Of a stretch of 64,000 bases of DNA, positions 16,548 through 25,851 are shown in pieces. The notes below the pieces were generated by a model. It was not told the origin of the DNA, searched no databases, and was given only the letters and a program-made list of their open reading frames with translations. The translations under genes were made by a program, and so were the position numbers. Location of the stretch: contig NZ_BMEM01000001.1 of NCBI RefSeq assembly GCF_014636495.1, forward strand, positions 716,016-780,015, read 5' to 3'. Position 1 is the stretch's first letter. The number at the start of each line of letters is the position of its first letter. The DNA comes from Ornithinimicrobium tianjinense. Its GTDB lineage: Bacteria > Actinomycetota > Actinomycetes > Actinomycetales > Dermatophilaceae.

Positions 16548-17948
16548 TCAGACGATGAGGTCGGCCACGAGGATGGTGACGAGGCTCGTCGCCCAGGCCA
16601 CCGTGGTCGGGACCGACCACGTCAGGATCTGGTGCTTGACGGTCTTGACCCCGAGCATCCTGTTGACGACCCAGAAGAGGCTGTCGTTGAAGTAGCTGAA
16701 GATCATCGCGCCGAGCGTGGCCGCCTGCGCGGCGAGCACCATGTTGACGTCCGGGATCTCGGCGAGGATCGGCGCGGAGAGGGACGCGGAGGTGATGATG
16801 GCCACCGTGCCGCTGCCCTGGACCAGGCGCACCATCGTCGCGATGAGGAACGGGATCAGCATGACCGGCAGCGGCAGGTCGGCCACCCACTCGCCGATCG
16901 CCTGACCCACGCCGCTGTCGCGCAGCACCGCGCCGAGCGCACCACCGGCACCGGTCACGAGCAGGATGATGCCCGCGGTGTCGATGCCCTTCTCCATCTG
17001 GGCCAGCGCGTCGTGGCGGCTCAGGCGGCGGGACACGCCGTAGATGGCGAGCAGCACGCCGATGAGCACGGCGATGACCGGGTTGCCGATGAAGGCCGCG
17101 GTGCTGACGACGATCGCGGGCAGCGCACCCTCGTCGGCGGTGGCGATGCCGTTGATGCCCGTGTTGAGGAAGATCAGCACGATGGGGACGAGGATCGGCA
17201 GGAGCGACATCAGCAGGGAGGGCAGCTCCTTCTCACGCTCGTCTGCCAGCGCGCTGAACTCGCTGAAGGCGTCGGAGGCCGTGAGCGCGTCGCCGGTGTC
17301 GCGCTCGATCATCGCCTCGATCTTCGGGCCCATGACGCGCGCGTAGATCGTGACGGTGAACAGTGCCGGGATCGTGAGCAGCAGGCCGTAGACGATCATG
17401 TCGCCGATGTTGACGCCGAAGATGCCGGCGGCACCGAGCGGGCCGGGCGTGGGCGGGACGGCGTGGTGGGTGAGCACCATGCCTCCGGCCAGGGCGATCC
17501 CCAGGGTCAGCACCGACCGGCCGGCCGTGCGGCTCAGCGACTTGACCAGCGGGTTGAGGATGACGAAGGCGCTGTCGACGAAGATCGGGATCGAGATGAT
17601 GTAGCCGGCGACCGCCAGCGCCCACTCCTCCCGCTTGGTCCCCAGCCAGCGGATCAGCGTGATGGCCAGCTTCTCGGCGGCCCCGGAGATCTCGAGCAGG
17701 CGGCCCATCATGACGCCGAACCCGACGACGAGGCCGATGGTGCCGAGGGTCGAGCCGAACCCCGAGGTGATGGACTTGATGGCCGCGTCGGGCGTCATGC
17801 CGGCCGAGAGGCCGGCGATCGACGCGGCGACGATCAGGGCGAGGAGCGCGTGCACCTTGGTGCGGAGCACCAGGAACACCAGGACCGCGATCGCGGCGAC
17901 GAGGCCGACGACGGCGCTCGGCCCGATCGTGGTGACGGTTTCGTTCAT
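16548..17948 (-). CDS. GntP-family transporter, probably for a four-carbon acid sugar
   Basis: A 466-residue membrane protein with about 12 hydrophobic helices and the gluconate:H+ symporter family signatures (ALAVAGYIISIPIFVDSAF and VLAAQAATLGAMIFSYFNDS regions). GntP members carry gluconate and related sugar acids; placed between denD and otnC, the cargo is likely D-erythronate or L-threonate. No obvious ribosome site lies close to ATG 17948: the strand reads ACCTCCTCCC there, an anti-Shine-Dalgarno-like run. Confidence 0.88.
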   Translation of the reverse strand: MNETVTTIGPSAVVGLVAAIAVLVFLVLRTKVHALLALIVAASIAGLSAGMTPDAAIKSITSGFGSTLGTIGLVVGFGVMMGRLLEISGAAEKLAITLIRWLGTKREEWALAVAGYIISIPIFVDSAFVILNPLVKSLSRTAGRSVLTLGIALAGGMVLTHHAVPPTPGPLGAAGIFGVNIGDMIVYGLLLTIPALFTVTIYARVMGPKIEAMIERDTGDALTASDAFSEFSALADEREKELPSLLMSLLPILVPIVLIFLNTGINGIATADEGALPAIVVSTAAFIGNPVIAVLIGVLLAIYGVSRRLSRHDALAQMEKGIDTAGIILLVTGAGGALGAVLRDSGVGQAIGEWVADLPLPVMLIPFLIATMVRLVQGSGTVAIITSASLSAPILAEIPDVNMVLAAQAATLGAMIFSYFNDSLFWVVNRMLGVKTVKHQILTWSVPTTVAWATSLVTILVADLIV

Positions 17949-17996
17949 GGGAGGAGGTCTGCTTTCAGGGTGGTGGGGAGGGTGTCCGCGGCCGGG

Positions 17997-18956
17997 TCAG
18001 CCGACGAACTCGTTGCGGTACTGCGTCACGACGGCGTCGAACGTCTCGTCGCGCTGGAAGCCCAGGGCGAGCGGCCGCTCCACGTCGAAGTCGCCCGGCC
18101 AGGAGCCGACGATGTCGTTGATCCGCTGGTCGGGGACCTCGGTCACCAGGGCCCTGGCCTGCTGGCCGCCGACCCGCTCGAGGCTCTCCAGCATCTGGCT
18201 CACGGTGACCGTGATGCCCGGCAGGTTCAGGGTGCGCCAGGGGCCGATCTGGTCGCCGTCGACCTCCAGGGCGTGCACGAGGTTGCGGACGGCGACGTCG
18301 GGGGAGGAGAGCCACATCCGCGTCTCCAGGGGCACCGGGACCTGGCTCGGCTGGCCGTTGAGGGGCTCGCGCAGGATCCCGCTCGCGAACGAGGACGCCG
18401 CGGAGTTGGGTCGCCCGGGGCGCACGGAGATCGTCGGAAGGCGCAGCACGCGCCCGTCCACGAAACCCTTGCGGGAGTACTCGTTGACCAGCAGCTCACC
18501 GATGGCCTTGAAGGCGCCGTAGGTCGACTCCGGCCTCGTGGCCAGCTCCTCCGGCACGACGTCGGGCATCGCACCACCGAAGACGGCGAGGGAGCTGGTG
18601 AACACGAAGCGAGGAGCGGCCCCGGTGGTGCGCGCGGCCTCGAGCAGGGCGCGGGTGCCGTCGACGTTGACCGTCATGGCCAGGTCGAAGTCCTCCTCCG
18701 AGCCGCCGCTCAGCACGGCCGCGAGGTGGTAGACCGCCACGGTGTCGGGCGTGATCACCTCCGCGATGAGCGCCGGGTCGGCGATGTCACCGACGACGGA
18801 GCTGACCCGCGGGTCGTCCACGGGGCACTGCGCCAGGTCGAAGGAGACGACCGAGTCGAACGCGAGCGGTGCGCTGCCGGCGTCCTGCCGCTCAAGGAGA
18901 AGACGGATGACGCGACTGCCGAGGAATCCGGCACCGCCGGTGACGACGATTCTCAT
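17997..18956 (-). CDS. denD: D-erythronate dehydrogenase-like SDR (NAD-dependent epimerase family)
   Basis: A 319-residue extended short-chain dehydrogenase. The NAD motif TGGAGFLGSRV is at residues 6-16 and the catalytic Tyr/Lys pair occurs as STYGAFK. DenD members of this family oxidise D-erythronate at C2 to 2-oxo-tetronate. The role is assigned from the surrounding otnK, otnI and otnC genes, since by itself the protein looks like many NAD-dependent epimerases. It overlaps the regulator gene by four bases (ATGA). Confidence 0.82.
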   Translation of the reverse strand: MRIVVTGGAGFLGSRVIRLLLERQDAGSAPLAFDSVVSFDLAQCPVDDPRVSSVVGDIADPALIAEVITPDTVAVYHLAAVLSGGSEEDFDLAMTVNVDGTRALLEAARTTGAAPRFVFTSSLAVFGGAMPDVVPEELATRPESTYGAFKAIGELLVNEYSRKGFVDGRVLRLPTISVRPGRPNSAASSFASGILREPLNGQPSQVPVPLETRMWLSSPDVAVRNLVHALEVDGDQIGPWRTLNLPGITVTVSQMLESLERVGGQQARALVTEVPDQRINDIVGSWPGDFDVERPLALGFQRDETFDAVVTQYRNEFVG

Positions 18957-19753
18957 GGGTGCACCTTTCGTGTGCGCTGGTGTTCGGCGACGTCGACGAG
19001 GATCAGCTCGACGTCGAGCTGGGCGATGCCGTCCTGGGCGGACTGCGCCAGGGCGGTGTCGGTGACGATGGCGTCGAGCTCGACGAGCCCGGCGGCACGG
19101 AGGGCGGCGACGCGGCCGTACTTGCTGCTGTCGGTGAGCAGCACCGACCGGTCCGAGTGGTCCAGGGCCGCTCGCTTGACCACCTTCTTGGCCTCGGTGG
19201 GCACGGACAGCCCGCGCAGGTCGAAGGAGGAGGTGGACAGGAAGGCGATGTCGATGTTGAAGCCCGCGATGGCCTCGGCCACCTGGACACCCTCGGTGGA
19301 CAGGTTGGCGCGGTCCACCCGCCCGCCGGCCAGGTAGAGGTCCCGGCCCTGTGCGTGCTCGGACAGGAAGGTGGCGATGGCCAGGTCGTTGGTGACGAAG
19401 GCGAGGTCGGACCGGTGGGCCAGGGCGCGGGCCAGCGCGAGGGTCGTGGTGCCGGCGTCCAGGAGGACGAGGTCGCCCTCCTCGACCAGCTGGGCGGCCC
19501 GCTCGGCCGCCGCGGCCTTCTCGTCAGGGTGGATGAGCTCCTTGGTCGTGTGCGGGTCGTCGAGGACGAGACGCTGGGGCAGGCTCACCCCACCGGAGAC
19601 CGAGACCACGCGCCCGAGCTCCTCGAGGGCGGCGATGTCGCGACGCACCGTCATGTGCGAGACGGCGAGCAGGTCCCGCAGCTCGCTGACGCTCGCCGTG
19701 CCCCGTTCCTGCAGCACCCGCAGGATCTGGCGCTGGCGCTCGAGGGGGATCAC
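18953..19753 (-). CDS. DeoR-family transcriptional repressor of the erythronate operon
   Basis: A 266-residue DeoR regulator starting at GTG 19753, in a GTGA overlap with otnI. The N-terminal winged helix has RQRQILRVLQERGTASVSELRDLLAVSHMTVRRDIAALE with the usual recognition helix SHMTVRRDI, and the C-terminal part is a DeoRC sugar-phosphate sensor domain (LDAGTTTLALARAL, FLSTSSFDLRGLSVP). It is embedded inside the operon it probably represses, and its effector is likely a phosphorylated intermediate. A longer frame reaching 19828 is rejected as it would overlap otnI heavily. Confidence 0.9.
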   Translation of the reverse strand: MIPLERQRQILRVLQERGTASVSELRDLLAVSHMTVRRDIAALEELGRVVSVSGGVSLPQRLVLDDPHTTKELIHPDEKAAAAERAAQLVEEGDLVLLDAGTTTLALARALAHRSDLAFVTNDLAIATFLSEHAQGRDLYLAGGRVDRANLSTEGVQVAEAIAGFNIDIAFLSTSSFDLRGLSVPTEAKKVVKRAALDHSDRSVLLTDSSKYGRVAALRAAGLVELDAIVTDTALAQSAQDGIAQLDVELILVDVAEHQRTRKVHP

Positions 19754-20538
19754 CGCTGGCCCCCGTCGCGGTAGCGGTCCAGCCACGCCAGTCCCGCCAC
19801 CGTCCCGGCGGCGGGGTGGTACTCGCACCCGACGTACCCGGCATACCCGACGCGGTCCAGGACGGCGAGGGCGTAGTGGTCGTCGAGCTCGCCGGTGCCG
19901 GGCTCGTGGCGGTGCGGGACGGCCGCGACCTGGACGTGACCGATGCGCCCGTCGGCGCGCTCGATCAGGCGGGTGATGTCGCCGTCGGTGATCTGCGCGT
20001 GGTAGAGGTCGAGCTGGAGCAGGACGTTGTCCCGGTCGACCGCGTCGAGGAACTCCAGACCGGCGCGCATGCTGCCCAGGTGGTAGCCGGGCACGTCGTA
20101 GGGATTGAGCGGCTCCACGGTGATGATCCGGCCCGCCTCCGCGGCGCGGTCGGCGGCGTACCGGACGTTGGACAGGTAGGTCGCGTCCGCGGCCGCGCGG
20201 TCGAGGTCGGCCGTGATGCCGGCCATGGTGTGCAGCTTCTCGCAGCCCAGCACCTCGGCATACCTGAGGGCGGTCCCGACGCTGGCGCGGAACTCCTCGA
20301 CCCGGTCGGGGAGCGCCGCGATGCCGCGCTCACCCGCCGCCCAGTCGCCGGGCGGCAGGTTGAAGAGCGCCTGGGTCAGGCCGTGCTCGCTCAGCCGATC
20401 GGCGATCTCCTCGGCGGGGTGCTCGTAGGGGAAGAGGAACTCGACGGCCTCGAAGCCGGCGGCGGCAGCGGCTCCGAAGCGGTCGAGGAAGGGCAGCTCG
20501 GTGAAGAGCATGGACAGGTTGGCGGCGAAGCGGGGCAC
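19750..20538 (-). CDS. otnI: 2-oxo-tetronate isomerase (hydroxypyruvate isomerase-like)
   Basis: A 262-residue TIM-barrel protein of the xylose isomerase/AP endonuclease 2 superfamily. NLSMLFTELPFLDRF and AGFEAVEFLFPYEHP at the N-terminus and HVQVAAVPHRHEPGTGELD near the C-terminus are typical of Hyi/OtnI proteins. In this pathway OtnI interconverts 2-oxo- and 3-oxo-tetronate. It follows otnK by 25 bases and overlaps the regulator gene. Hydroxypyruvate isomerase is the alternative label. Confidence 0.87.
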   Translation of the reverse strand: MPRFAANLSMLFTELPFLDRFGAAAAAGFEAVEFLFPYEHPAEEIADRLSEHGLTQALFNLPPGDWAAGERGIAALPDRVEEFRASVGTALRYAEVLGCEKLHTMAGITADLDRAAADATYLSNVRYAADRAAEAGRIITVEPLNPYDVPGYHLGSMRAGLEFLDAVDRDNVLLQLDLYHAQITDGDITRLIERADGRIGHVQVAAVPHRHEPGTGELDDHYALAVLDRVGYAGYVGCEYHPAAGTVAGLAWLDRYRDGGQR

Positions 20539-20563
20539 GGCGGTCTCCTCGGGGTGCGGGTGG

Positions 20564-21823
20564 TCAGGCGGACCGGGTGGCGGTGGCGAAGAAGTCGGGG
20601 TCCCCGAAGTTGCCGGACTTCAGGGCCAGCTCGACGCCGCTGCCGAGGGCCCGGACCCACGGGACGCCGGGGGCGATCTGCGGGCCGATCTCGAAACCGG
20701 TGACGCCGAGCGCGCCGGTGACCGCGCCCGAGGTCTCCCCGCCCGCCACGACGAAGCGGCGCACGCCGGCGGCGGCCAGCTCCCGCGCCAGCGAGGCGAA
20801 GAACGACTCGATCGCGGCGCTGCTGCCCGGCCCGTGCTGCTGCTGGACGCGGGCGACCTCCTCCGGCTCGGCCGTGGCGTAGACCAGCGGCGCCGGCGCG
20901 TCTGCCGCTGCGTGCTCGAGCACCCAGCCGTGGACCTCCTCGCGGTAGCCCTCGGAGCCGGTGAGCAGCCGGGTGACGTCGACCGCGAGGGAGGGGGCGA
21001 GCTCGCGGTAGGCCGCGACCTGGCGGTTGGTCATCTGGGAGCTGGAGCCGGAGAGCACCACGGTCGGCCCGTCGCCGGCGACCCACGTGGTCGTGCGGTC
21101 ACCGGCCCCGCCGGAGAGGGCGCGGGCCAGACCGCCGCCCAGGCCGGACCCGCCGGTGACCAGGCGGTAGTCGCTCACGGCCTCCCCGAGGGTGACGAGG
21201 TCGGCGTCGCTCACGGTGTCCAGCACGGCATACGAGTGACCGGCGGCGCGGACCGAGCCGAGGGCGGCGCGCACCTGCTCGGCACCGTCCGCGACGGTCG
21301 AGGCGTCGACTAGGCCCGTCGTGCCGCGCGACTGGGCGTCCATGAGGCGTACCAGGCTGGAGTCGGTCATCGGGGTGATCGGGTGGTGCCGCATGCCGGA
21401 CTCGTCCAGCGGCACGTCGCCGACGAAGAGGTGACCCTTGTAGGTCGTGCGCCCGTTGACCGGCAGTGACGGGGCGACGACGGTGAAGTCCTCGCCGAGC
21501 TCCTCGAGGAGGGCGTCCGTGACCGGGCCGATGTTGCCCTGGGGGGTGCTGTCGAAGGTGGAGCAGTACTTGAAGAAGTAGCGCTCGGCGCCGGCCGCGC
21601 GGAGGAAGGCCAGGGCCGCCAGGCTCATCGACACCGCCTCCTCGGCGGGCACGGAGCGGCTCTTGAGGCTCACGACGACCGCCTCGGTCCCCTCGGGCAG
21701 CCGGGTCGCCGGGTCCGGGAGGCCCGTGAGCTGCACGGTCCGCAGGCCGTTGGTCGAGAGGAAGCCGGCCATGTCCGTCCCGCCGGTGAAGTCGTCCGCA
21801 ATGACGCCGAGCCGCACTGCCAT
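20564..21823 (-). CDS. otnK: 3-oxo-tetronate kinase
   Basis: A 419-residue four-carbon acid sugar kinase (DUF1537 family). The N-terminal substrate domain opens GVIADDFTGGTDMAGFL and contains FKYCSTFDSTPQGNIGPV. The C-terminal nucleotide domain has VVAGGETSGAVTGALGV. OtnK phosphorylates 3-oxo-tetronate at O4 before OtnC cleaves it. It is the first gene of the operon, 62 bases behind a recognisable promoter. Confidence 0.92.
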   Translation of the reverse strand: MAVRLGVIADDFTGGTDMAGFLSTNGLRTVQLTGLPDPATRLPEGTEAVVVSLKSRSVPAEEAVSMSLAALAFLRAAGAERYFFKYCSTFDSTPQGNIGPVTDALLEELGEDFTVVAPSLPVNGRTTYKGHLFVGDVPLDESGMRHHPITPMTDSSLVRLMDAQSRGTTGLVDASTVADGAEQVRAALGSVRAAGHSYAVLDTVSDADLVTLGEAVSDYRLVTGGSGLGGGLARALSGGAGDRTTTWVAGDGPTVVLSGSSSQMTNRQVAAYRELAPSLAVDVTRLLTGSEGYREEVHGWVLEHAAADAPAPLVYATAEPEEVARVQQQHGPGSSAAIESFFASLARELAAAGVRRFVVAGGETSGAVTGALGVTGFEIGPQIAPGVPWVRALGSGVELALKSGNFGDPDFFATATRSA

Positions 21824-21873
21824 GTGTCTGTCTCCTGGGCCGAGGGCGTCCGCATCCGCGCGGCGCCCGTGAG

Positions 21874-21902
21874 GTGATGAACAGAAGGTAACAAATCATC
21901 AC
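21874..21902. promoter_or_regulatory. Probable DeoR operator over the otnK promoter
   Basis: GTGATGA (21874-21880) and TCATCAC (21896-21902) form a perfect 7-base inverted repeat with a 15-base centre covering the -10. The position suits a repressor site for the operon's own DeoR protein. Confidence 0.5.
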
Positions 21903-21914
21903 AGTTACTCACAA
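21886..21914 (-). promoter_or_regulatory. Promoter of the otnK operon (TTGTGA-17-TTACCT)
   Basis: On the minus strand TTGTGA (21914-21909) and TTACCT (21891-21886) are separated by exactly 17 bases. It lies in an AT-rich patch unusual for this window, about 60 bases before otnK. Confidence 0.6.
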
Positions 21915-21968
21915 GTCACCGAACTGACATGCGGTGTTCGCCGGCCCGTATGCCGTTGTCGGTCCGAC

Positions 21969-22523
21969 CTAGGTGGGCGGCGCCGGCGCGTGACCGGCCT
22001 CCGTGCGGTGGGCTCCGCCCGGTCCGCGGCGCGCCGTGCTCAGGTCGATGAGTGCGCGACCCGTCTGCTCCTCCCAGGGGTAGACGCCCTGCTCCAGCCC
22101 GCTCGCGATGGCGCTGAGGGCCTGGCGGGTCTGGCCCCAGCGACCCACCTCGGTCTCCCACACCGGCGTCAGGTCGGTGGTGACCTCGACGGTCCAGTGA
22201 CGGCCCAGCGCGACCCTGGCCAGCGCGGCGAAGGGGACCAGCGCGATGACCAGAACGGCTTCCACCGCGAAGGCCAGGAGCGCCACGAGCGCCGGGAGGG
22301 CCAGGACGACGCCGACCAACAGGCTGAGGACCTGCACGGCCACCAAAAGCGGCGAGTCGCTGCCGGGCACGTCCCGGCCGATCACCAGTGGTCCTTGACT
22401 GTCCTCCCACTCCGGCAGCCTGCGCCGCCTGCGCCACGGCACCCACCGCCGGCTCACGCGCCATACCTGACCCCTCGGATCCCGCACCCGCACGGCCTGC
22501 CCCCTTCGTCGTCGGTCCTGCAT
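21969..22523 (-). CDS. Hypothetical two-helix membrane protein
   Basis: A 184-residue protein of unrecognised family. The first 45 residues are Arg-rich (WRVSRRWVPWRRRRRLPEWE). A long hydrophobic stretch at about 62-105 could form two transmembrane helices, followed by a cytoplasmic tail with Trp-containing segments (VTTDLTPVWETEVGRWGQT). TAGGGT occurs on the minus strand 11 bases before ATG 22523, so the leader is very short. It lies between the MMPL terminator and the otnK promoter and seems monocistronic. Confidence 0.65.
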   Translation of the reverse strand: MQDRRRRGQAVRVRDPRGQVWRVSRRWVPWRRRRRLPEWEDSQGPLVIGRDVPGSDSPLLVAVQVLSLLVGVVLALPALVALLAFAVEAVLVIALVPFAALARVALGRHWTVEVTTDLTPVWETEVGRWGQTRQALSAIASGLEQGVYPWEEQTGRALIDLSTARRGPGGAHRTEAGHAPAPPT

Positions 22524-22582
22524 CCTGCGGACCGACCCTAGCCAGGTCGGGCAGCCCGGGCTGCCGCCTGTCCACAGGCACG

Positions 22583-22624
22583 ACAGCGCCGACGCAGCGG
22601 CACCGCCCGCTGCGTCGGCACTGT
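22583..22624 (-). terminator. Intrinsic-type hairpin after the MMPL gene
   Basis: A perfect 13-bp stem (22588-22600 with 22607-22619) and six-base loop, extended by ACAG/CTGT outside one mismatch. It sits 12 bases past the MMPL stop. No T-run follows, as usual in high-GC actinobacteria. Confidence 0.75.
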
Positions 22625-22635
22625 CCGGGTCGACC

Positions 22636-24849
22636 TCAGTGCTTGAGGTGGGGCAACCACCGTGGCCCGGTGTGGGCCCCCTCGCCCAGCAGCGCGAGCA
22701 CGGAGGGCAGGAGCACGCCGCGCACCAGGGTCGCGTCGAGCAGGATCGCGGCGGCCAGGCCGACGCCCATCTGCTTCATCTCCAGCATCGACAGCGTCCC
22801 GAAGACCGAGAACACGCCGACCATGACGAGCGCCGCGGCGGTGACGACGCCGGCGGAGCGGGCGACGCCATACCGGATCGCGTCGGTGGTCGAGGCGCCC
22901 GCGTCCCGCGCCTCGCGCACCCGGCTGACGACGAACACGTGGTAGTCCATCGACAGCCCGAAGAGCATGACGAAGAGCATCAGCGGCAGCCACGCGGCGA
23001 CCGTCCCGGTGGTGGTGAAGCCGAGCAGCCCCTCCGCCCAGGTGGACCCGCCGAAGACCAGTTCGAGGATGCCGTAGGCGGCGCCGACCGAGAGCAGGTT
23101 GAGCGCGACCGTGGCGGCCGCCAGCGAGAGGGAGCCGAAGGCCAGGGCCATGACGACCAGCGTCAGGGTGAGGACGAAGCCGACGACCCAGGGCAGGCGG
23201 CCGTCCATCCAGTCGGTCATGTCGACGTTCATGGCGCTGCCGGCCAGGTAGACCTCGGCGCCCGGCACGTCGGCCAGCTCCGCCCGGACCTGGGGCAGGA
23301 CGTCCTCGCGCACCTCGTCCACGAGCACGGGGAGCTGGTCGTCGCTGCCGTTGACGTCGATGCCGACGTCCCAGGTCAGCACGGTGCCGTCGGTGGAGAC
23401 CCTGGCCTCGGGCGCCGTCCCGGTGACGTGACGGACCGCGGTCAGCTCGTCGGCGGCGCCCAGGAGGACCGCCTCGACCTCGTCGGCCGCGCCGGCGGGC
23501 ACGCTGGCCACGAAGGTGAGGGCCTCCCCGTCTGACGGCACGGCCTTCTCCAGCTGGTGGTAGGCCTGGATCCCCGGCAGGTCCTGCGGCAGGGTCTCCA
23601 GGCCGCCCAGCGAGGTCTTCATGCTCAGGGCGGGGGCGGCGAGTGCCAGCAGCACGGCGGCGGACACGGCTGCCCAGGCGAGCGGTCGGCGCGTGACGGC
23701 AGCCGCCAGGCGGCCCCAGGCGGAGTCGGGCGACCCCGCGCGGGCGGTCCGTCGACGCGTGAACGGCAGCCGCAGCCACTCGACCTTGTCACCCAGGACC
23801 GACAGCAGCGCCGGCAGCGTCGTCACGGCCGCCACGACGGCCACACCGACGACGATCATCGCGCCGATGCCCATCGAGGCGAACATCCCGCCGGCGACGA
23901 GCATCCCGGACATCGCGACCACCACGGTCAGCCCGGAGACCACGACGGCGCGGCCGGCGGTCGCGCCGGCGATGCCGATCGAGTCGCGGACGGTGGCGCC
24001 GGCAGCGCGCTCCTCGCGGGCCCGACGCAGCACGAACAGCGCGTAGTCGACGCCGACCGCCAGGCCGATGAGCAGCACCAGGCTCTGGCTGTTCTGGTCG
24101 ACGGGCACGATGCCGGCCGAGACGAGCGCGGTGAGCCCGAGGGCGACGCCGACACTGCCCAGGCCGAGCGCGAGCGGGACGCCGGCCGCGACCACCGCGC
24201 CGAAGGCCGCGAGCAGGACCAGCAGGGTGATCGGGATCGCGATCAGCTCGGCGCGCAGGAAGTCGTCACCCAGCTGCTCGTCGACCTCGGCGTTCAGCGA
24301 GGCGTTGCCGAACTGCCCGACGGTCAGGTCGGGGTGGTCGGCGGCGACCTCGAGGGTGGCCGCGGAGACGCCCGAGACGTCGACGGCCTCGCCCTCGGCG
24401 TCGGCGGTCAGCTCGACCGGCAGCACCAGGCTCCCGTCCTGCCCGGGGAAGGGCGTGCCGACCGCGGCGACCCCGTCGACGCCCTGGTATGCCGTGGCCA
24501 GCTCGGTGCCGAGCGTCACCAGCTCCTGCCCGGCCAGCGGCCCGTCGGGATCGGTGACGATGACCATCTCGGTGGGCGCCTCGCCGAAGTCGGCGCCCAT
24601 CAGCTCAGCGGCCTTCTTCGAGTCCCCCTGCAGGCTGTCCTCGAAGTCGGCGGTGGTGATGCCGACCGACATCATCAGCCAGAGGGCGGCTGCAAGGGTC
24701 ACCACGGAGGTCAGCAGGACCGCCCAGCGGTGGTCCGCGGACCACAGCGCCAGCGGGCTGCGACGCAGGTCGGGACGATAGGGATCACGGGTCTGGATGT
24801 CGGGCTCACGCCGCGCGGACTCCGGCGCAGGCGGTATCAGGATGCTCAC
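22636..24849 (-). CDS. MMPL/RND-family membrane transporter
   Basis: A 737-residue exporter of the MMPL family with twelve predicted transmembrane helices in two repeats, each preceded by a large extracytoplasmic loop. Conserved stretches include VGVDYALFVLRRAREE (helix 4 region, first half) and GLSMDYHVFVVSRVREARDAG (second half), whose Asp residues serve proton coupling. Mycobacterial MmpL proteins export lipids; here the cargo is unknown. Start GTG 24849 has GAAGGG nearby. Standalone, with a clear terminator behind. Confidence 0.92.
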   Translation of the reverse strand: MSILIPPAPESARREPDIQTRDPYRPDLRRSPLALWSADHRWAVLLTSVVTLAAALWLMMSVGITTADFEDSLQGDSKKAAELMGADFGEAPTEMVIVTDPDGPLAGQELVTLGTELATAYQGVDGVAAVGTPFPGQDGSLVLPVELTADAEGEAVDVSGVSAATLEVAADHPDLTVGQFGNASLNAEVDEQLGDDFLRAELIAIPITLLVLLAAFGAVVAAGVPLALGLGSVGVALGLTALVSAGIVPVDQNSQSLVLLIGLAVGVDYALFVLRRAREERAAGATVRDSIGIAGATAGRAVVVSGLTVVVAMSGMLVAGGMFASMGIGAMIVVGVAVVAAVTTLPALLSVLGDKVEWLRLPFTRRRTARAGSPDSAWGRLAAAVTRRPLAWAAVSAAVLLALAAPALSMKTSLGGLETLPQDLPGIQAYHQLEKAVPSDGEALTFVASVPAGAADEVEAVLLGAADELTAVRHVTGTAPEARVSTDGTVLTWDVGIDVNGSDDQLPVLVDEVREDVLPQVRAELADVPGAEVYLAGSAMNVDMTDWMDGRLPWVVGFVLTLTLVVMALAFGSLSLAAATVALNLLSVGAAYGILELVFGGSTWAEGLLGFTTTGTVAAWLPLMLFVMLFGLSMDYHVFVVSRVREARDAGASTTDAIRYGVARSAGVVTAAALVMVGVFSVFGTLSMLEMKQMGVGLAAAILLDATLVRGVLLPSVLALLGEGAHTGPRWLPHLKH

Positions 24850-24985
24850 AGGTTCACCCTTCCGGTCGCGCGCGCCGTCGTCTGTGCCGCTGGCGCCACG
24901 GTCCGTGGCGGGTTTCCGGAAGATCGGGGGTGGGGGCAGCCCCCATCAGCGCACTCCCACCGCGTGCCGGGGGCACCATGGACCC

Positions 24986-25744
24986 ATGGACCTCACCGTC
25001 GTCGGCTGCAGCGGGTCGTTCCCCGGCCCGGACTCCCCGGCCAGCTGCTACCTCGTGACCGCCGAGGACGCGGGCCGCACCTGGCGCCTGCTCCTGGACC
25101 TCGGGTCGGGCGCACTCGGCGCGCTGCAACGGCATACCGACCCCTGCGTGCTGGACGCCGTGGTCCTGTCCCACCTGCACCCCGACCACTGCCTGGACCT
25201 CACGGGGCTGCGGGTGCTGCGCTCCTACGGGCCCCGGCCCGCGACCTCGGACCTGCCGGTCTGGGCGCCGGCGGGGGCCCCGGAGCGGATGGCACGCGCC
25301 TACGGCGTGCGGGCGGCCGAGCCGCTGAGGGGTATGGCGTTCAGCGAGCTGGCCGACGGCGTCACCTTCACGGTCGGGCCGTTCACCCTCACGCCGTACG
25401 CCGTGGCGCACCCCGTCCCGGCGTTCGGGCTGCGCGTCGAGAGCGGCGGTGCCGTCCTGGCCTACTCCGGCGACACGGACGCCTGTCCCGGGCTGGGCCG
25501 GGTGCTCGAGCGGGCCGACCTCGCGCTGGTGGAGGCGTCCTACCTCGAGCGGGAGCAGGCCGACCCGGGCGTCCACCTCACCGCGCGGCGGGCTGCGGAG
25601 GCGGCGACGGCCGCCGGCGCCCGTCGGCTGATGCTCACCCACCTGCCGCCCTGGCGCGACCCGGAGGAGGCGCGGGCCGAGGCGTCAGAGGGGTGGCAGG
25701 GGGAGGTCGAGCTGGCCCGGTCCGGGCTCGTCACGACCGTCTGA
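24986..25744 (+). CDS. MBL-fold metal-dependent hydrolase (RNase Z/lactonase-like)
   Basis: A 252-residue metallo-beta-lactamase fold protein. HLHPDHCLDL near residues 65-74 is the metal-binding HxHxDH motif. AHPVPAFGLRV, YSGDT and a final MLTHLPPW supply the later His and Asp ligands. The pattern is close to ribonuclease Z-like hydrolases of the ElaC branch, but the short length and single-domain form leave the substrate open. Divergent from the MMPL gene. Confidence 0.86.
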   Translation: MDLTVVGCSGSFPGPDSPASCYLVTAEDAGRTWRLLLDLGSGALGALQRHTDPCVLDAVVLSHLHPDHCLDLTGLRVLRSYGPRPATSDLPVWAPAGAPERMARAYGVRAAEPLRGMAFSELADGVTFTVGPFTLTPYAVAHPVPAFGLRVESGGAVLAYSGDTDACPGLGRVLERADLALVEASYLEREQADPGVHLTARRAAEAATAAGARRLMLTHLPPWRDPEEARAEASEGWQGEVELARSGLVTTV

Positions 25745-25851
25745 GCCGGTGTCGAGCCGGCGCTCGTGTCGCGCGGGCCGCCGACCTTCCCTAGGGTGAG
25801 GCCGGTGGCTTGTGATGCAGGTCACGAAGCGAGTCCTCGAAGGAGAGACAC

